Part shown: positions 1-11,476 of the stretch, piece by piece
Layout: each line of letters opens with the position of its first letter
How positions within the stretch are numbered: the stretch's first letter is position 1
DNA from: Sorex araneus
Lineage: Eukaryota > Chordata > Mammalia > Eulipotyphla > Soricidae
Assembly: GCF_027595985.1 (NCBI RefSeq)
Contig: NC_073303.1
Location: 378,600,105 to 378,664,104 of the forward strand
DNA: 64,000 bases
Direction: 5' to 3'
The notes under the pieces: generated by a model
What the model was told of the DNA's origin: nothing
The model's input: only the letters and a program-made list of their open reading frames with translations
The model's database searches: none
Position numbers and translations under genes: made by a program

Positions 1-90
1 TTCATTGAATTCAATCTCATATTGTCACCATCCTTATTTATGTCTTATAATCTTGATCTTTCAAGCCAGAAAGATACCTCAACATATTGA

Positions 91-205
91 GTAAAACGTT
101 CGCATACAGGAGACCTTGGTTTAATTCTCAGCATGACATGGTCCCCTGAGTACCACTGAAAGTGACTTCTGAGAAAAGGTCCTGAGCACAGCCTTTGCTC
201 CAAAA
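91..205 (+). mobile_element. Degenerate shrew-type SINE fragment
   Basis: A worn match to the tRNA-derived SINE: TTGGTTTAATTCTCAGCAT then GACATGGTCCCCTGAGTACC. The 3' part is eroded. Confidence 0.5.
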
Positions 206-1106
206 GTTAAAGAAATAACAATAACAAGCTTGGTTCTTCAATTTGTACAAAAAGGAACATGGGACAGGGCTTGGTGTGGTGGGTAGGCGCCGCCCCGGGC
301 TGGGGGCAGTCTTGCCTCTCGCTGATGGCTGCAGGCCGCTGCGATTTCCCTTGAGGTTCTTCATTAGCGTCACATGTCACCACCCCGCCCCCAGAAATGT
401 CATCCTTTTTGGAGAACGTCGTTGTTTGGAGAGTGTCAGCTCTGGTGGAGGAGGGAGGCTCTTCTGGGCCCCGCGGGGCCTGAACACTCGGGTCGGTGGC
501 CTTTCCCAGCGGCCAGTATCTGGAGTTTGTATCAGCCACTCCTGACAAGGCTCAGCGTGGAGTGCTCGGGCCAGCACTGCAGTGTAGGGCTACCAGACCA
601 CACGTAGGAGTGCTGGGGGAGGCACAGGGGCTCCCGCAGTGCCGGGACTGTAACTCAGGCCTCACCCTTCACTATGGCCCTGGCCCTCGTGATAATACTA
701 AAGGAGAAACCAAGAGTCTGTCCGGCCCTCGTGGAGCTGTCCAGTGGGTGACAAAGGCTCCTTGATGACCAGTTTAGCCTTTAGTTCTGACTCCCCCGTC
801 AGCAACACTTGTAAGTCCCATCCGGTCTTTGTTACACTCGTAGAATCAATATTTCAGAGCCAAGTGCAGCTTTTGAAACCGTCCTACTCCAATCTCACTC
901 TTAATTAGTTCAGAAACCACACAGCTACATAGCAACAGAACCGAAACCACCCAACTCTCCTGCCTGTACCCCCCACACTGTATCCCCAGCACCCCCACAT
1001 CTGCAGCTAACCCCTATCTGAGGAAACCCAAACTCTCTGTATGGACCACAAAAGCCTTGAAAAATACCCCCCGGTGAGGGACATTGGAGCATTTCTCTCC
1101 AATCAA

Positions 1107-1280
1107 GAAGTACACACTGGGCAGGAGATGGGACACAAGGAGGGCACTTGCCTGCAATCCCCAGGGGCTCAGATGGTCCTCCCCATGACCGCCAGGAGGG
1201 ATCCCGGAGTGCAGAGCCAAGAGGAAGCCCTGAGCGCCACTGGGCATGGCCCCAGAACCAAAAATGAAAGAAAGCCAAAA
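1107..1280 (+). mobile_element. Degenerate shrew-type SINE
   Basis: Contains GGCACTTGCCTGC, GATGGTCC, CGCCAGGAGGGATCC, GTGCAGAGCCAAGAGGAAGC and CACTGGGCATGGCCCCAGAA in consensus order. Confidence 0.7.
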
Positions 1281-2219
1281 ATATGACGTGACCCCAAGGT
1301 TGCTTCCATGAGCAAAGACACAGGCAGTGTTTGCACTGGTGACATGGTACAAATAAAATGACGTACAATCTCAAACAGCTCAAAGAACACAGACAACTCT
1401 GATCAAGGGGACACTAACGCCAATGACATGTGAGCACTGGAAGCAGCGTGTGTCCCTGGCGGGCGCTGCCCACGGGGCTGGTGCTGCGAGCACAGCAGAC
1501 TCTTAGTTCACTCGCTCCCCTCCTCACACCCAGCCCCACTCCCACGGGAAAGAAGGTGCCTTCCGGGGCCCACCCGCCCGTGCGTCACAGGCAGTGCTGA
1601 TGTCCTGCTACCTATGATAGTCATCTGTGCTCTCTGGGTTTGGTGCTGGTGGCGTATGAATCCAGGTGTGCAACTGAAGGAGACACGGTGAGATGTGTCT
1701 GAATCACCAACCTCTCGCACCGGAAACCCCTTTCAGAACCTGCCGTGCTCTGGGGACAGTCCCCGGGGCTGGCTGCTCTCACTGGGCCGTCAGTGTCCCC
1801 TGCAGGAGGAGGCACTGCCCTGACTCCCCTCCCAGGTCCCTCCTGCCCGCTGGGACGGGCAGACATGCGGTTGTGCCAGCTTCGGGTTCCGTCTTTAGGG
1901 GGGGCCGGCAACGCTCCCCCTTCTCTGGGGAGAAGCCCCGCCCGCCCGGGCCCTGGGTGAGCCGCGCACAGAGGCCGCGATGCAGAGGCTGGGCGTGAAG
2001 TCTCCAGCAAGGGCGTCCGGGCCTGGCCAAACTGCAGCTGAGCACGGGAGACACGGGGTGATGTGGTTTAAACGAGGACACGCGGGTGGAAAGCAGAGAC
2101 CCCCACGCTGCCTCCGCCCTTCTCTGAATGCAGGAATTCCCGAGTGGAGGCGGGACCAGGCAGGTTCTGCTGGGCTTTCACTAGGAAGCACTTAAGCACT
2201 TTGCATGAAGGGCACGATA

Positions 2220-2220
<1 letters not shown>

Positions 2221-2298
<78 letters not shown>
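2221..2298 (+). repeat. (TG)n microsatellite
   Basis: About 38 TG units with three GCG-type interruptions near the middle. Capable of Z-DNA formation. Intergenic. Confidence 0.97.
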
Positions 2299-2299
<1 letters not shown>

Positions 2300-5090
2300 C
2301 ACGTGGCTGCCGAGCGTGTCTGGGCACGGCCCAGCTCCTGCGGGATTCCTGTGACCGGCTCAGCCCCACGACACCCGACGTGAGTTCTTCTGCCCGGGTC
2401 TGTGTGCCAGTCGCTCGCTACAGCCTGGAGGACTCGAGGGGGCATTCAAGAGCTGAGCGTTGCTTTGGGTTTTCACCAAATCGCCTTGGACAAAAAGCGC
2501 CCAAGCCCATCCCCACCCTCGCACGGCCGCTGAGCACCACTCCCAGGACCTGAGTCTGTCGCCAGCTTCTTCCAGCCTGGTGCTGCTCTGGTCACTCACA
2601 GGCCGGGCCGCCCCCTCCCGGGAGCGTGGGGCAGGTGTCCTGCCCTCCCCTGCGGGGACCACGTGACCGTATCACAAAGCTCAGGGCCCGTGAGCCGGGG
2701 TGAAGCGGGCCGGGCGGAAAGCGCACCTTTACTACGTGGCCGACGGGAATGATTTCAGCGTGGAGCCCAGAAGTCACCGTCCGTTTCTCTGAGTGAGGAA
2801 TTTCACAACCCACTGATTTAAAATAACACGGAGTGATGGAAACCACGGTGCCTGTCACGTATATTTATTACCAACGTTTACTGGAAACTGTGAGCAGCTC
2901 CTGGGCCAACCCTTAGTTGGAAAAATAGATTTCAACCTAATCAAATTTTAAAACCGTGATTGTATACTCACACGTTCCCCAGAGGCCGTCATAGTGCTCT
3001 CCGCACAGGCCCCAGCACCAAGGGTGTCCCGAGCCTCAACCTTCACTTCTGGCGAAGGCCACGATGGAGGCAGAAGAGGACGGGGGGACTCAGCAGCCCC
3101 CACTGAGACACCCACTGGCATGTGCCCGCAACGGGGGTCTCTAACGCTGGCACCAACGCCACCGTGCCATGCCCAGTGACGGGGAGAAGCAGAAGAGCTG
3201 CAGGAGGCAGTGAAAGTGTCCACCAGCCCCCGTGTGTGCCCCCCGGGCAGCCCTGCCCAGGCCCTGCCTCCCCGTCAGAGCCCGAGCATCGAGCCAGCAG
3301 GAGAACACAGAATTCTGAAAGCGCGTTGGTGCACGGACGAAGGGACATTTCGGGGAGCCCGGGTGCCCTTGAGCAGTGGGGCCTTGAGGAGCCTTTCCAA
3401 GCGGCTCCAACGTGCCACAGGCAGGCTCGAGGCCAGGCCTGCAGTCCTGGTCCGCTGCGAGGAGGCCGAGGAGCCGCAGGGGTGAGCAGCCTGGAGCTCT
3501 CGGCGGCCACGCACCTGCAGACGCTGAGCGGGAGACGGAGTCAGCCCTCCCAGAGACAGACTTTCCGCGGGGGCTGTGGGGGATTGGTGGGAGCACTTGG
3601 GTCGCGGGACGGCCATAACCACTGAGACTCACATCCTCCCCTGGGTCTGAAACGAGACTGCTGACGCTCCCAAGTTACCAAATCACGTCCGACTGCCCCA
3701 GTGCTCTCTGGCCAGCCTGTGCTGGCAGCTGTGTGCTGCACAGGGCCCCGCCCGCGGCCCGGGGGGACAGCACGATTGTCCTGGCGCAGCCGTGACGGGG
3801 CCCGGGGTGGGCACGGCCGCAGGGGACCAGCAGGACCACAGCCTGGCACGTGCCTGCCTGCGGGAAGGAGCAGCGAATCAGACAGAGGGCATCCCCCGGG
3901 GCCCAGGCTGGGCCGGGCCAGTCCAGCTGGCTGGGCTGCTGGATGACGCGTCCACTCCGCCGTGCTGGCCAGCCCTCGCGGCAGGCAGCAGCAGGCCTTC
4001 AGACAAGGCTCCTCCCCTCGGGGGCTCGTGGCTGGGGCCGGCTGCGTGGCCAGAGTGGGCCGGTGGGCCAGCGGTTCAGCAGGGCTGCTCCCACCTGAAG
4101 AAGGCAGCCGGCGGGCCGGACAGGTGACGCGAAGAGCAGGTGCGTGTGGGCACTCGGGCAGTGCCTGAGCCCACCAGGAGAGGCCCCGGGCTCCGCTAGG
4201 TGCGGCCCAAGAGAACTGGGCGGGGCGGGGGAGAAAGGAAGAAGACATTGTGACGAAAGCACGGCTGTCCCAAGTGCAGGAACACTGTGCCGGATGCTGA
4301 GGCGGAGAGGCCGGAGCCCCCCGAAGCCCACTGCTGGCGTAGAGGAGGTGGTGGGCCGAAATACCCGCAGGGGTCGTCGGGCCGGGCCTGCAGCAGACAG
4401 GGGAGTGACAGCACGGCAGCGGGCACAGCAGGGCCACCGGGGCCACCAATAGGAAATCTCGGGTGAGTCCCTCTCAGCTCCAGGAGGCAGGGGAGGTCCA
4501 TCCCGACACGCGGAAATCGCACATCGCACCCCAGGGCTCACGGACGCAGCCCCCAGGAAAGGGGCTTCGGACGAGACCCCCGCAGACAGGCTGTTTCCCA
4601 CCACGGCCAGGAGAGGTCACAGCCTTCGCTGCGTCCGTCACTCAAACCTGAGGGTCCAGGCGTGAGGCACAGGGCCACAGCCGGCCACCGGGGCCAGCGT
4701 GAGTCCAGCAGGATGCTGAGGGCACCCCCCAAGGCAGGCTGCACCCCGAGTCTTCCCGAGTCCTTTCTCCTCGGCTCGGAAGCAGACACCTCCCTTGGCT
4801 TGGCTGCCCCGGGCAATGGACGCAAAACCCCGAGGTCTGGAGCCACAGGGGCAGGCTCAGCGCCTGCCCCCGCCTTCCCGTCTGTGCATGACCAGAGCCC
4901 CTCTGAGCGCCTCTTAGCAGCTGGTGTGTGCGGTGCCTGCAGAGACCCCCAGGAGCACCGAGCCTGAGCATCACCAGCAGCGACCCAAGTCCCTGGAGTG
5001 CTCGAGGACACCCTACCTGATTCCCAAGCGTGTCCATCGCTCTCTCCTTGCCAGCTCCTCCTAGCTGCCAGCTGGGACGAGTTTCTGGCG

Positions 5091-5247
5091 CTGGAGAGAC
5101 AGTACCGGGGGCTAAGGCATGTCCCTCTTGGACCCCTGGTGCCGCACAGGTCTCCTGAGCACTGTCAGGAGTGCTCCTGAGCACAGACCCGGGAGTAATC
5201 TCTGAGCATCACTGGGCGTGGCCCCAAAACCAAAACCAAAAGTAGGT
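5091..5247 (+). mobile_element. Degenerate shrew-type SINE
   Basis: Begins CTGGAGAGACAGTAC. Its 3' half is clear: TCCTGAGCACTGTCAGGAGT, GAGTAATCTCTGAGCATCAC, GTGGCCCCAAAACC. Confidence 0.75.
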
Positions 5248-5719
5248 GGAATTGGTTTCCATAAAACTTTCTTCGCATTCCCACAGGGCTGCACCGTGTG
5301 GGCTGACAAACGTGATTCTGGTGGTCCAAGGGGCACCCCTGGTGGAGACAGCACCTGGGTTTGTCCTCGGAGCAAAACAAGTGGCCCCAGACCGTCTGCT
5401 CGCTTCTCCCCCATCCCAGGGGGCTCCTCTGGCTGACACCTCCGGGTTTAATCCACCATGGGGGCCAGGTCCCAGCACACTTGCCCCAGCCTGCGCCGAG
5501 GAATGAGCCCACAGCTCCTGCAGACGCCACGAGACAGGTCCGCTCGACACACTGCATGCTGAGCACTGGGAGTCTTCCTCTTGTCTGGGGAAGATGGTCA
5601 GAAGGGAGTGAGTGACCTCAGCACGGCAAGCACGTTAGAAAACCAGTGGGCGAAACGTGTAGAAGCCCTCCAAGGGCAAACGAGCAAAACCAGTATCACA
5701 GAAGACACACCACCACCAG

Positions 5720-6210
5720 CAAATCATCAGACAACGCCCTGAGTGACACCGTGCTGAGGACGATGGGGGTGAACAGCAAAGCAGGAGAAATGTAAGAGTC
5801 AAAATGGGAAACAAAAAAAACTACTACAGTCAGAAATGACAGAAATGCAGAACATGGTAAGTGATTAAATCAAATCTCTGAAGAGCAGAGTAACAGAAGC
5901 TGGTGAAAATATCAAGGAGCTCGGGGTCAGCGGGAGGGAACTGCTAGGAAACAGCAGAAGGTGGAAACAGTCTGGAAGAAATGAGCATCACACCAGAGAA
6001 CCGCAGGACGAGTCCAAGAGAACAGCCGAGGAGTCGTCAGAGTCCCTGGAGAGCAGGAAGGCAAATGTGATGCAGAAACAACAGTTAAAGAAGTTATTGG
6101 GAAGAATTTCCCGGAGCTGAGGATTACGGGCACCAAGATCCCAGAGGCGCCGAAGGGTCCCAGTAAAACGAGATTCAACTAGGACACTCCAAGACACATT
6201 GTACCAAAAT

Positions 6211-6242
<32 letters not shown>

Positions 6243-6300
6243 AAAAAAATAAAAAACAAAGATAGAGACAAAATACTGAAAGCAACAAGATCATAAAAGG
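5720..6300 (+). mobile_element. L1 ORF1-like remnant
   Basis: The segment 6,090-6,300 reads as a decayed copy of the L1 ORF1p C-terminal domain. Conceptual codons give KNFPEL, then a PRHIV motif and a KIETKY-like stretch, matching the NFPNL...PRHIIV...KEKMLRAARE order of mammalian ORF1p. Stops and a (CA)n expansion at 6,211-6,237 break it. The upstream part (5,720-6,090) is looser and assigned by continuity. Immediately 3' lies an L1 3' end rather than ORF2. Confidence 0.6.
6211..6237 (+). repeat. (CA)n microsatellite in L1 remnant
   Basis: About 13 CA units followed by an A-rich run, inside the ORF1-like fragment. Confidence 0.95.
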
Positions 6301-6580
6301 GTCAGAGCCCAAACACGATGGCCACTCAATGCCTCTATTGCAAACCACAACACCCTAAAGGAGAGAGAGAACAAAAGGGAATGCCCTGCCACAGAGGCGG
6401 GGTAGGGTGGAGGGGACGGGTTGGGGGTGGTGGGGGGGATACCGGGACCATTGGTGAAGAATGAGCACAGGTGGAGGGATGGGTACTCCATCATTGTATG
6501 ACTGAAACACAATCATGGAAGTTTGTAAGTCTGTAACTGTACTCACGGTGATTCACGAATAAAACATTTTTTAAAAAATT
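6301..6580 (+). mobile_element. L1 3' UTR and A-rich tail
   Basis: This segment closely matches the 3' UTR of the L1 at 8,545-8,840: ATGGCCACTCAA, the shared TATTGCAAACCACAACACC, a G-rich run, and an AACTGTAC...GTGATTC ending before an A-rich tail. It follows ORF1-like sequence directly. Confidence 0.75.
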
Positions 6581-6670
6581 ATTATAGCCTAAAGGTTTTT
6601 CCCAATATATTTGTCCTTTAATTTTTTAATAAAGTGCATTGATTTGTTTTTTTAAAAAAAAGGGTGGTCA

Positions 6671-6851
6671 GGGGCTGGAGTGATAGCACAGCAGGTAGGG
6701 CATTTGCCATGCATTCGGCTAACCCGAGTTCGATTCCCAGCATCCCATATGGTCCCCCAAGCACCACCAGGAGTAATTCCTGAGTGCAAAGCCAGGAGTA
6801 ACCCTTGAGCATCGCTGGGTGTGACCCAAAAAGAAAAAAAATGCAAAAAAC
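6671..6851 (+). mobile_element. Full-length shrew-type tRNA-derived SINE with TSD
   Basis: A near-consensus copy from GGGGCTGGAGTGATAGCACA to GTGTGACCCAAAAAGAAAAA. AAGGGTGGTCA precedes the head and follows the tail at 6,853-6,863, forming a target-site duplication. The A-box- and B-box-like internal Pol III promoter elements are intact. Confidence 0.95.
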
Positions 6852-6865
6852 AAAGGGTGGTCAGA

Positions 6866-7012
6866 GGAGCCAGAGAGATATTACAGAGGGTAAACTACTT
6901 GCTTTGCACGTGGCTGACCCGGGTTCGATCCCTGGCACGCCATAAGGTCCCCTGAGCTCACCAGGGGTGATACCCGAGCACTGTTGGTGTGTCTCCCTCT
7001 GCCCCCCAAGGA
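6866..7012 (+). mobile_element. Older shrew-type SINE, tail altered
   Basis: GAGCCAGAGAGATATTACAG, TTGCTTTGCACGTGGCTGAC, GGGTTCGATCCCTGGC and GGTCCCCTGAGCTCACCAGG mark the body. The 3' third diverges to a C-rich end. It directly abuts the younger SINE upstream. Confidence 0.85.
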
Positions 7013-7233
7013 ACTTAGGGAGAAGGGAAAACCTGTAAGACGGACAGCAGATCTAGCTAGATGGAGGCACCTAGTACAAAACCCCAACACAAACGAACAG
7101 GTTGACAAGAAGACTCCACCCAGCCAGAGAATCCTTCAGATGAGAAGAAACAGACGGTCGTGCAGAGCTTCGTGGACGGGCACCAGCTCCGGGAGTGCAT
7201 CTCTGGAGCCCAGCACTGCAGAAGCATCCAAAG

Positions 7234-8391
7234 AACAAAGGCAGAGCTGCAGACCAATGGAACAGGGTGGAATATCCCCATACGCAACCTCAAATGTATG
7301 ATCATCTAATCTTTGATAAAGGAGCAAGAGATGTGAAGTGGAGCAAGGAAAGCCTCTTTAACAAATGGTGCTGGCACAACTGGACAACCACATGCAAAAA
7401 AATGGGCTTAGAACTCGACTTGACACCATGCACAAAAGTCAGATCAAAATGGATTAAAGACCTCAACATCAGACCACAAACCATAAGGTACATTGAAGAC
7501 AAGGTAGGCAAAACCCTCCAGGATATTGAAGATAAAGGTATCTTCAAAGATGACACGGAACTAAGCAATCTAGTAAAAACAGAGATCAACAAATGGGACT
7601 ACATTAAACTAAAAAGCTTCTGCACCGCAAAAGATACAGCGACCAGAATACAAAGACTATCTACAGAATGGGAAAGGATATTTACACAATACCCATCAGA
7701 TAAGGGGTTGATATCAAGGGTATATAAAGCACTGGTTGAACTCTACAAGAAGAAAACATCCAACCCCATCAAAAAATGGGGCGAAGAAATGAACAGAAAC
7801 TTTACCAAGGAAGAGATACGAATGGCCAAAAGGCACATGAAAAAGTGCTCTACATCACTAATCGTCAGAGAGATGCAGATCAAAACAACCATGAGATACC
7901 ACCTCACACCACAGAGACTAACACACATCCAAAAGAACAAAAGCAACTGCTGTTGGAGAGGATGTGGGGAGAAAGGGACCCTTCTACACTGCTGGTGGGA
8001 ATGCCGACTAGTTCAGCCCTTTTGGAAAACAATATGGACAATTCTCAAAAAACTAGAGGTTGAGCTCCCATTTGACCCAGCAATACCACTGCTGGGAATA
8101 TATCCCAGAAAAGCCAAAAAGTATAGTCGAAGTGACATATGCACTTATATGTTCACCGCAGCACTGTTTACAATAGCCAGAATCTGGAAAAAACCCGAGT
8201 GCCCTAGAACAGATGACTGGTTGAAGAAACTCTGGTACATCTATACAATGGAATACTATGCAGCTGTTAGAAAAAATGAGGTCATGATGTTTGCATATAA
8301 GTGGATCAACATGGAAAGTATCATGCTAAGTGAAATGAGTCAGAAAGAGAGAGACAGACATAGAAAGATTGCACTCATCTGTGGAATATAG
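7234..8391 (+). pseudogene. L1 ORF2 C-terminal fragment, frame still open
   Basis: About 385 codons of LINE-1 ORF2 lie in one uninterrupted frame ending at TAG 8,389-8,391. Recognisable landmarks are LTPCTKVRSKWIKDLN, WDYIKLKSFCTAKDT, YSSDKGLI-like [32 protein letters not shown], the cysteine motif [18 protein letters not shown] (CX3CX7HX4C), FDPAIPLLGIYP and IYTMEYYAAV. The endonuclease and reverse-transcriptase domains are absent because the copy is 5' truncated, so it cannot move itself. No promoter is evident. Confidence 0.93.
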
Positions 8392-8877
8392 AATTATAGA
8401 CTATAAGACTAACGTCCAAGAATAGTAGAAATAAGTACCAGGAGGTTGTCTCCATGGCTTGGAGGCTGGTCTCTCATTCTGGGCAACTCAGGGAAGGGAC
8501 CACCAAGTAAAATGTGGTTGGAGGTCATGCGGGGGGAAGGGTGATGCGGGCCGAATACAGACTAGAGACTGAACACAATGGCCACTCAACACCTTTATTG
8601 CAAACCACAACACCTAATCAGAGAGAGAGAACGAAAGGGAATTCCCTGCCAGAGTGGCAGGGTGGGGTGGGGGGAGACGGGACTGGGGAGGGGGGGAGGG
8701 ATGTTGGGTTTACTGGTGGTGGAGAATGGGCACTGGTGAAGGGATGTGTTATCAAACTTTGTATGGGGGAAACATGAGCACAAAGATGTATGGATCAGTA
8801 ACTGTACCCTCACGATGACTCTCTAATTAAAAATAAACTAAAAATTAAAAATAAATAAATAAATAAATAAATAAAAA
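8392..8877 (+). mobile_element. L1 3' UTR with G-rich tract and (AAAT)n tail
   Basis: This is the 3' UTR of the L1 inserted at 7,234. It has a G-rich tract at about 8,658-8,702, then TGGAGAATGGGCACTGGTGA, an AACTGTACCCTCACGATGA terminus and an AAATAAATAAAT tail. The same terminus recurs in the retroposon ends near 6.5, 15.7 and 27.1 kb. Confidence 0.88.
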
Positions 8878-9177
8878 AGAAGCATCCAAAGAGCTTCCCT
8901 AAAGGACGGGAGCACGTTCCCGGCACGGGGCACCGAGTATGGCTCTCCCTGCTGGAGACATGGTTGCCCTCTGCCGACTGACAGGCTGTGTTTCATCCCG
9001 GCTTACTGAGGGGTTTCATACATTGTCAACAATTAAGTGATGTCTCGTTTACATCCATTTTTCATGCCTGATCAGTTTTTCACATCCAGGGTTTTTTTTA
9101 ATTGAAATCCTTTACTTATTAATTCAGACATGTAACTTGTATCTATAATATTTCCTGATATAAAACCAACATTTCCA

Positions 9178-9342
9178 GGGGCGAGAGAGATAGTCGCAGG
9201 CAGGGCGCTTGCCTTGCACACGGCTGACCCAGGTTCAAGCCCCAGTTCCACATGGTGCCTCGAGCCCCACCAGGAGTGATCCCTGAGAGCAGAGCCAGGA
9301 GGAAGCCCTGAGCACCGCCGGCTGCGGCCTAAAAACAAACAA
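9178..9342 (+). mobile_element. Shrew-type SINE
   Basis: GGGCGCTTGCCTTGCACACG, ACCCAGGTTCAAGCCCC and GAGTGATCCCTGAGAGCAGA are present. The tail is CGGCCTAAAAACAAACAAAG. Confidence 0.9.
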
Positions 9343-9376
9343 AGTCTTCCTTGGAATACATAACACGCTTGGTACT

Positions 9377-9549
9377 TTTTTTTTTTTTTTTGGATCATAC
9401 CTGGCGATGCACAGGGGTTACTCCTGGCTCTGCACTCAGGAATTACTCCTGGCAGTGCTCAGGGGACCATATGAGATGCTGGGAATCGAACCCGGGTCGG
9501 CCACGTGCAAGGCAAACGTCCTACCTGCTGTGCTACTGCTCTAGCCCCC
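9377..9549 (-). mobile_element. Shrew-type SINE with TSD, minus orientation
   Basis: Runs from a poly(T) tract through GGGTTACTCCTGGCTCTGCA and GGAATCGAACCCGGGTCGGC to a CTCTAGCCCC end. The direct repeat GCTTGGTACTTTT at 9,367-9,379 and 9,553-9,565 is the target-site duplication. Confidence 0.95.
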
Positions 9550-10821
9550 AATGCTTGGTACTTTTATGGGCCTGTTCACTTTTCCCATTTAAAATTTAAT
9601 CTTCTAACTGGTCTGATTTATATTGCTAAAATCACTTAGCAATCAATCACCTCAAATTTACTTTTATTGATAATTCCATTTGCCATTCCTTCCCATTTTG
9701 CTGTAGCAAGCATATGAAATAAATTTGTTATAGGCCTTCAAAGGGGGCAGGCTGAGCGGGGGGCAGGAACCTCGGGAGCGAGGGGTCCGGGTGGTGGGAG
9801 TGTGTTGGAACAGTCTGCCTGAAAAAGCTCACTATGAACAACTTTGTCAATCACAGCAGCTTAATGAAGAAAATTACACAAATGGAAAAAAAGGAACAAA
9901 AAGGGAAAATCGGGGGTTCATCCTCCAGTATGGGGGGTGGTGCCTGCCCGCAGCTCTCCGAGGTCTGTTCATCTGCACATTAGCCGGAGGCTTTGCTGCC
10001 TAGTGCCATGAACAACATCAAGCGCCATCACTTCTTCTCTCTCTGGACGTCGGGGCCAGGGACTGGAAACTCCAACCCTCTGATCATGGTCGACGTCCTT
10101 GCCAGCAGCCTCCTGCGCTCGGACCTGGCCAGGGTCTGCTCGTGAACAGACACAGATGTGCTTGGAAAAGGCTTGTCCGATGAATATCCAGGTGCCCTTT
10201 TTTTTTGTCATCGTTCCATTGTTTTGGAAATTGTTTTAGGAGCTCTGTGCCAGAAATACTAAGACCTATTTTAAATACACGAAGAGCACATCTATCTGTG
10301 AATGCTATATCCTTTTTCTGTGAGAGCCCTTGACATATGAATCACAGATAATTTAAATTCCTTTCCTGATAATACGAACATCTGTGCATCTCCGAGTCTA
10401 GGTCTACAAAAAAAAGAAAAAAAAATTGCCCCCAGGGTGGTGGGCCTTGTCCAATCAGTGGAAGGCCTGCCTTGAACCGAAGGCCTGACGCTCCCCCGCG
10501 TGAGGCAGCTGCTCCTGCCTGCCAGAGCTGCCTCCAGGTGACGGAAGGCAACAGGAAACAGTCCTGAGTGCAGCTTTTGGCTTCCGTGGGGGGTTCCTCA
10601 GGATTTGGACCTGAGTAGGGAGGGGGAGTAAGAGAAAGTCAGCTGACAGGAGGGTGTGCGAATGGGGGAGTTGCTTTTCAGCCTGCCCTGGAGAAGGGCC
10701 TCGGGGCAGTCTGGAGGACCATCTTACAGGGGGCGCTGGGGCTGGCTGCGCTCTCTGGGCCCAAATCATGCCCTTGGAAATTTGCAAAATAAATTAAATT
10801 AAATTAAACTAAATTTAAAAA

Positions 10822-10995
10822 GGGGCCGAAGCCAAAGTACAGCAGAGAGGTTCCCTTGATGCGGCCAACCTGGTTTCTGTCCCCAGCACCCCCTAGAGTC
10901 CCCCAGCACTACCAGGAGTGATTCCTGAGTGCAGAGCCAGGAGGAATCCCTGAGCATCACTGGGTGTGACCCAAAAAGAAAAAAAAAAAAAGAAA
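10822..10995 (+). mobile_element. Shrew-type SINE
   Basis: Head GGGGCCGAAGCCAAAGTACA, clear 3' half GGAGTGATTCCTGAGTGCAG and a GTGTGACCCAAAAAG(A)n tail. Confidence 0.88.
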
Positions 10996-10999
10996 ATCA

Positions 11000-11476
11000 A
11001 AAAGTTGCTCTTCATTGTCCCCCTCTCACTCCCTCACCCAACTGTGATCACTCTCGTGTTGGAAGTCTGCAATCTTCATTCATGTTTCTAGTGCCTTAAA
11101 TGTACTTTCTATAAGTGCACATTCCCATAAAATAAAGGGGAGTTTGGTTCGAGGGTTCTGTAATCTCACATTAACAGTTCTACACTGCACTGCCATTTTT
11201 TGAGATTCGTTGATATTCATGCACCTAGTCCTGGTTCATTCATCTTGCTGCATTATAATATTAACATTTTACAACTATATCACAATTAACTTACTCACTT
11301 TCCTGACAAAGAACATCCAGGATTCTCCCAATTTCTTGCTAAGTGAACAAGTGCTGAGTGTCTTCCACATCTCTCTGTGCATACCTGCTGACATACTTAG
11401 AAATGGAGCTGCTAGGTTGCATTATAATTTTCAACGTGTTGGAGAATACAAAATTATTTTCAGAAGTGACTATCAC
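11000..11476 (+). mobile_element. Possible ancient L1M-type 3' region
   Basis: This AT-rich stretch includes AAATGGAGCTGCTAGGTTGC and a TTGGAGAATACAAAATTATTTTC-like stretch, an order typical of old mammalian L1 3' UTRs (the 'isolated to one side, not centred, small target' family). No open frame. The assignment is from memory of the pattern only, and orientation is uncertain. Confidence 0.35.

Larger units (their letters stand above)
206..5090. other. Intergenic, GC-rich, no gene recognised
   Basis: Apart from one SINE and a TG array, this stretch is GC- and partly CpG-rich (especially 1,900-2,010 and 3,400-4,700). Long open frames occur on both strands, but none shows a recognisable domain, phase-matched splice structure or start context, and they overlap each other freely, as GC-rich non-coding DNA does. 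Confidence 0.6.
7219..8892 (+). mobile_element. 5'-truncated L1 insertion with target-site duplication
   Basis: The direct repeat AGAAGCATCCAAAGA occurs at 7,219-7,233 and again at 8,878-8,892. It flanks about 1.64 kb that ends in an (AAAT)n/A-rich tail. The body begins inside ORF2 and runs through the 3' UTR. This is a textbook target-primed reverse-transcription product, 5' truncated as most L1 copies are. The open ORF2 reading frame and near-perfect duplication argue for a young insertion. Confidence 0.92.

Noticed and set aside
3541-4449. A 302-codon minus-strand open frame
   Set aside because: Same pattern: high GC, low-complexity Pro/Ser/Arg composition, several competing frames and no recognisable domain.
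6671-6760. tRNA-like A and B boxes suggesting a tRNA gene
   Set aside because: These are the internal promoter of the tRNA-derived SINE, present in dozens of copies; there is no cloverleaf with an anticodon arm and acceptor stem.
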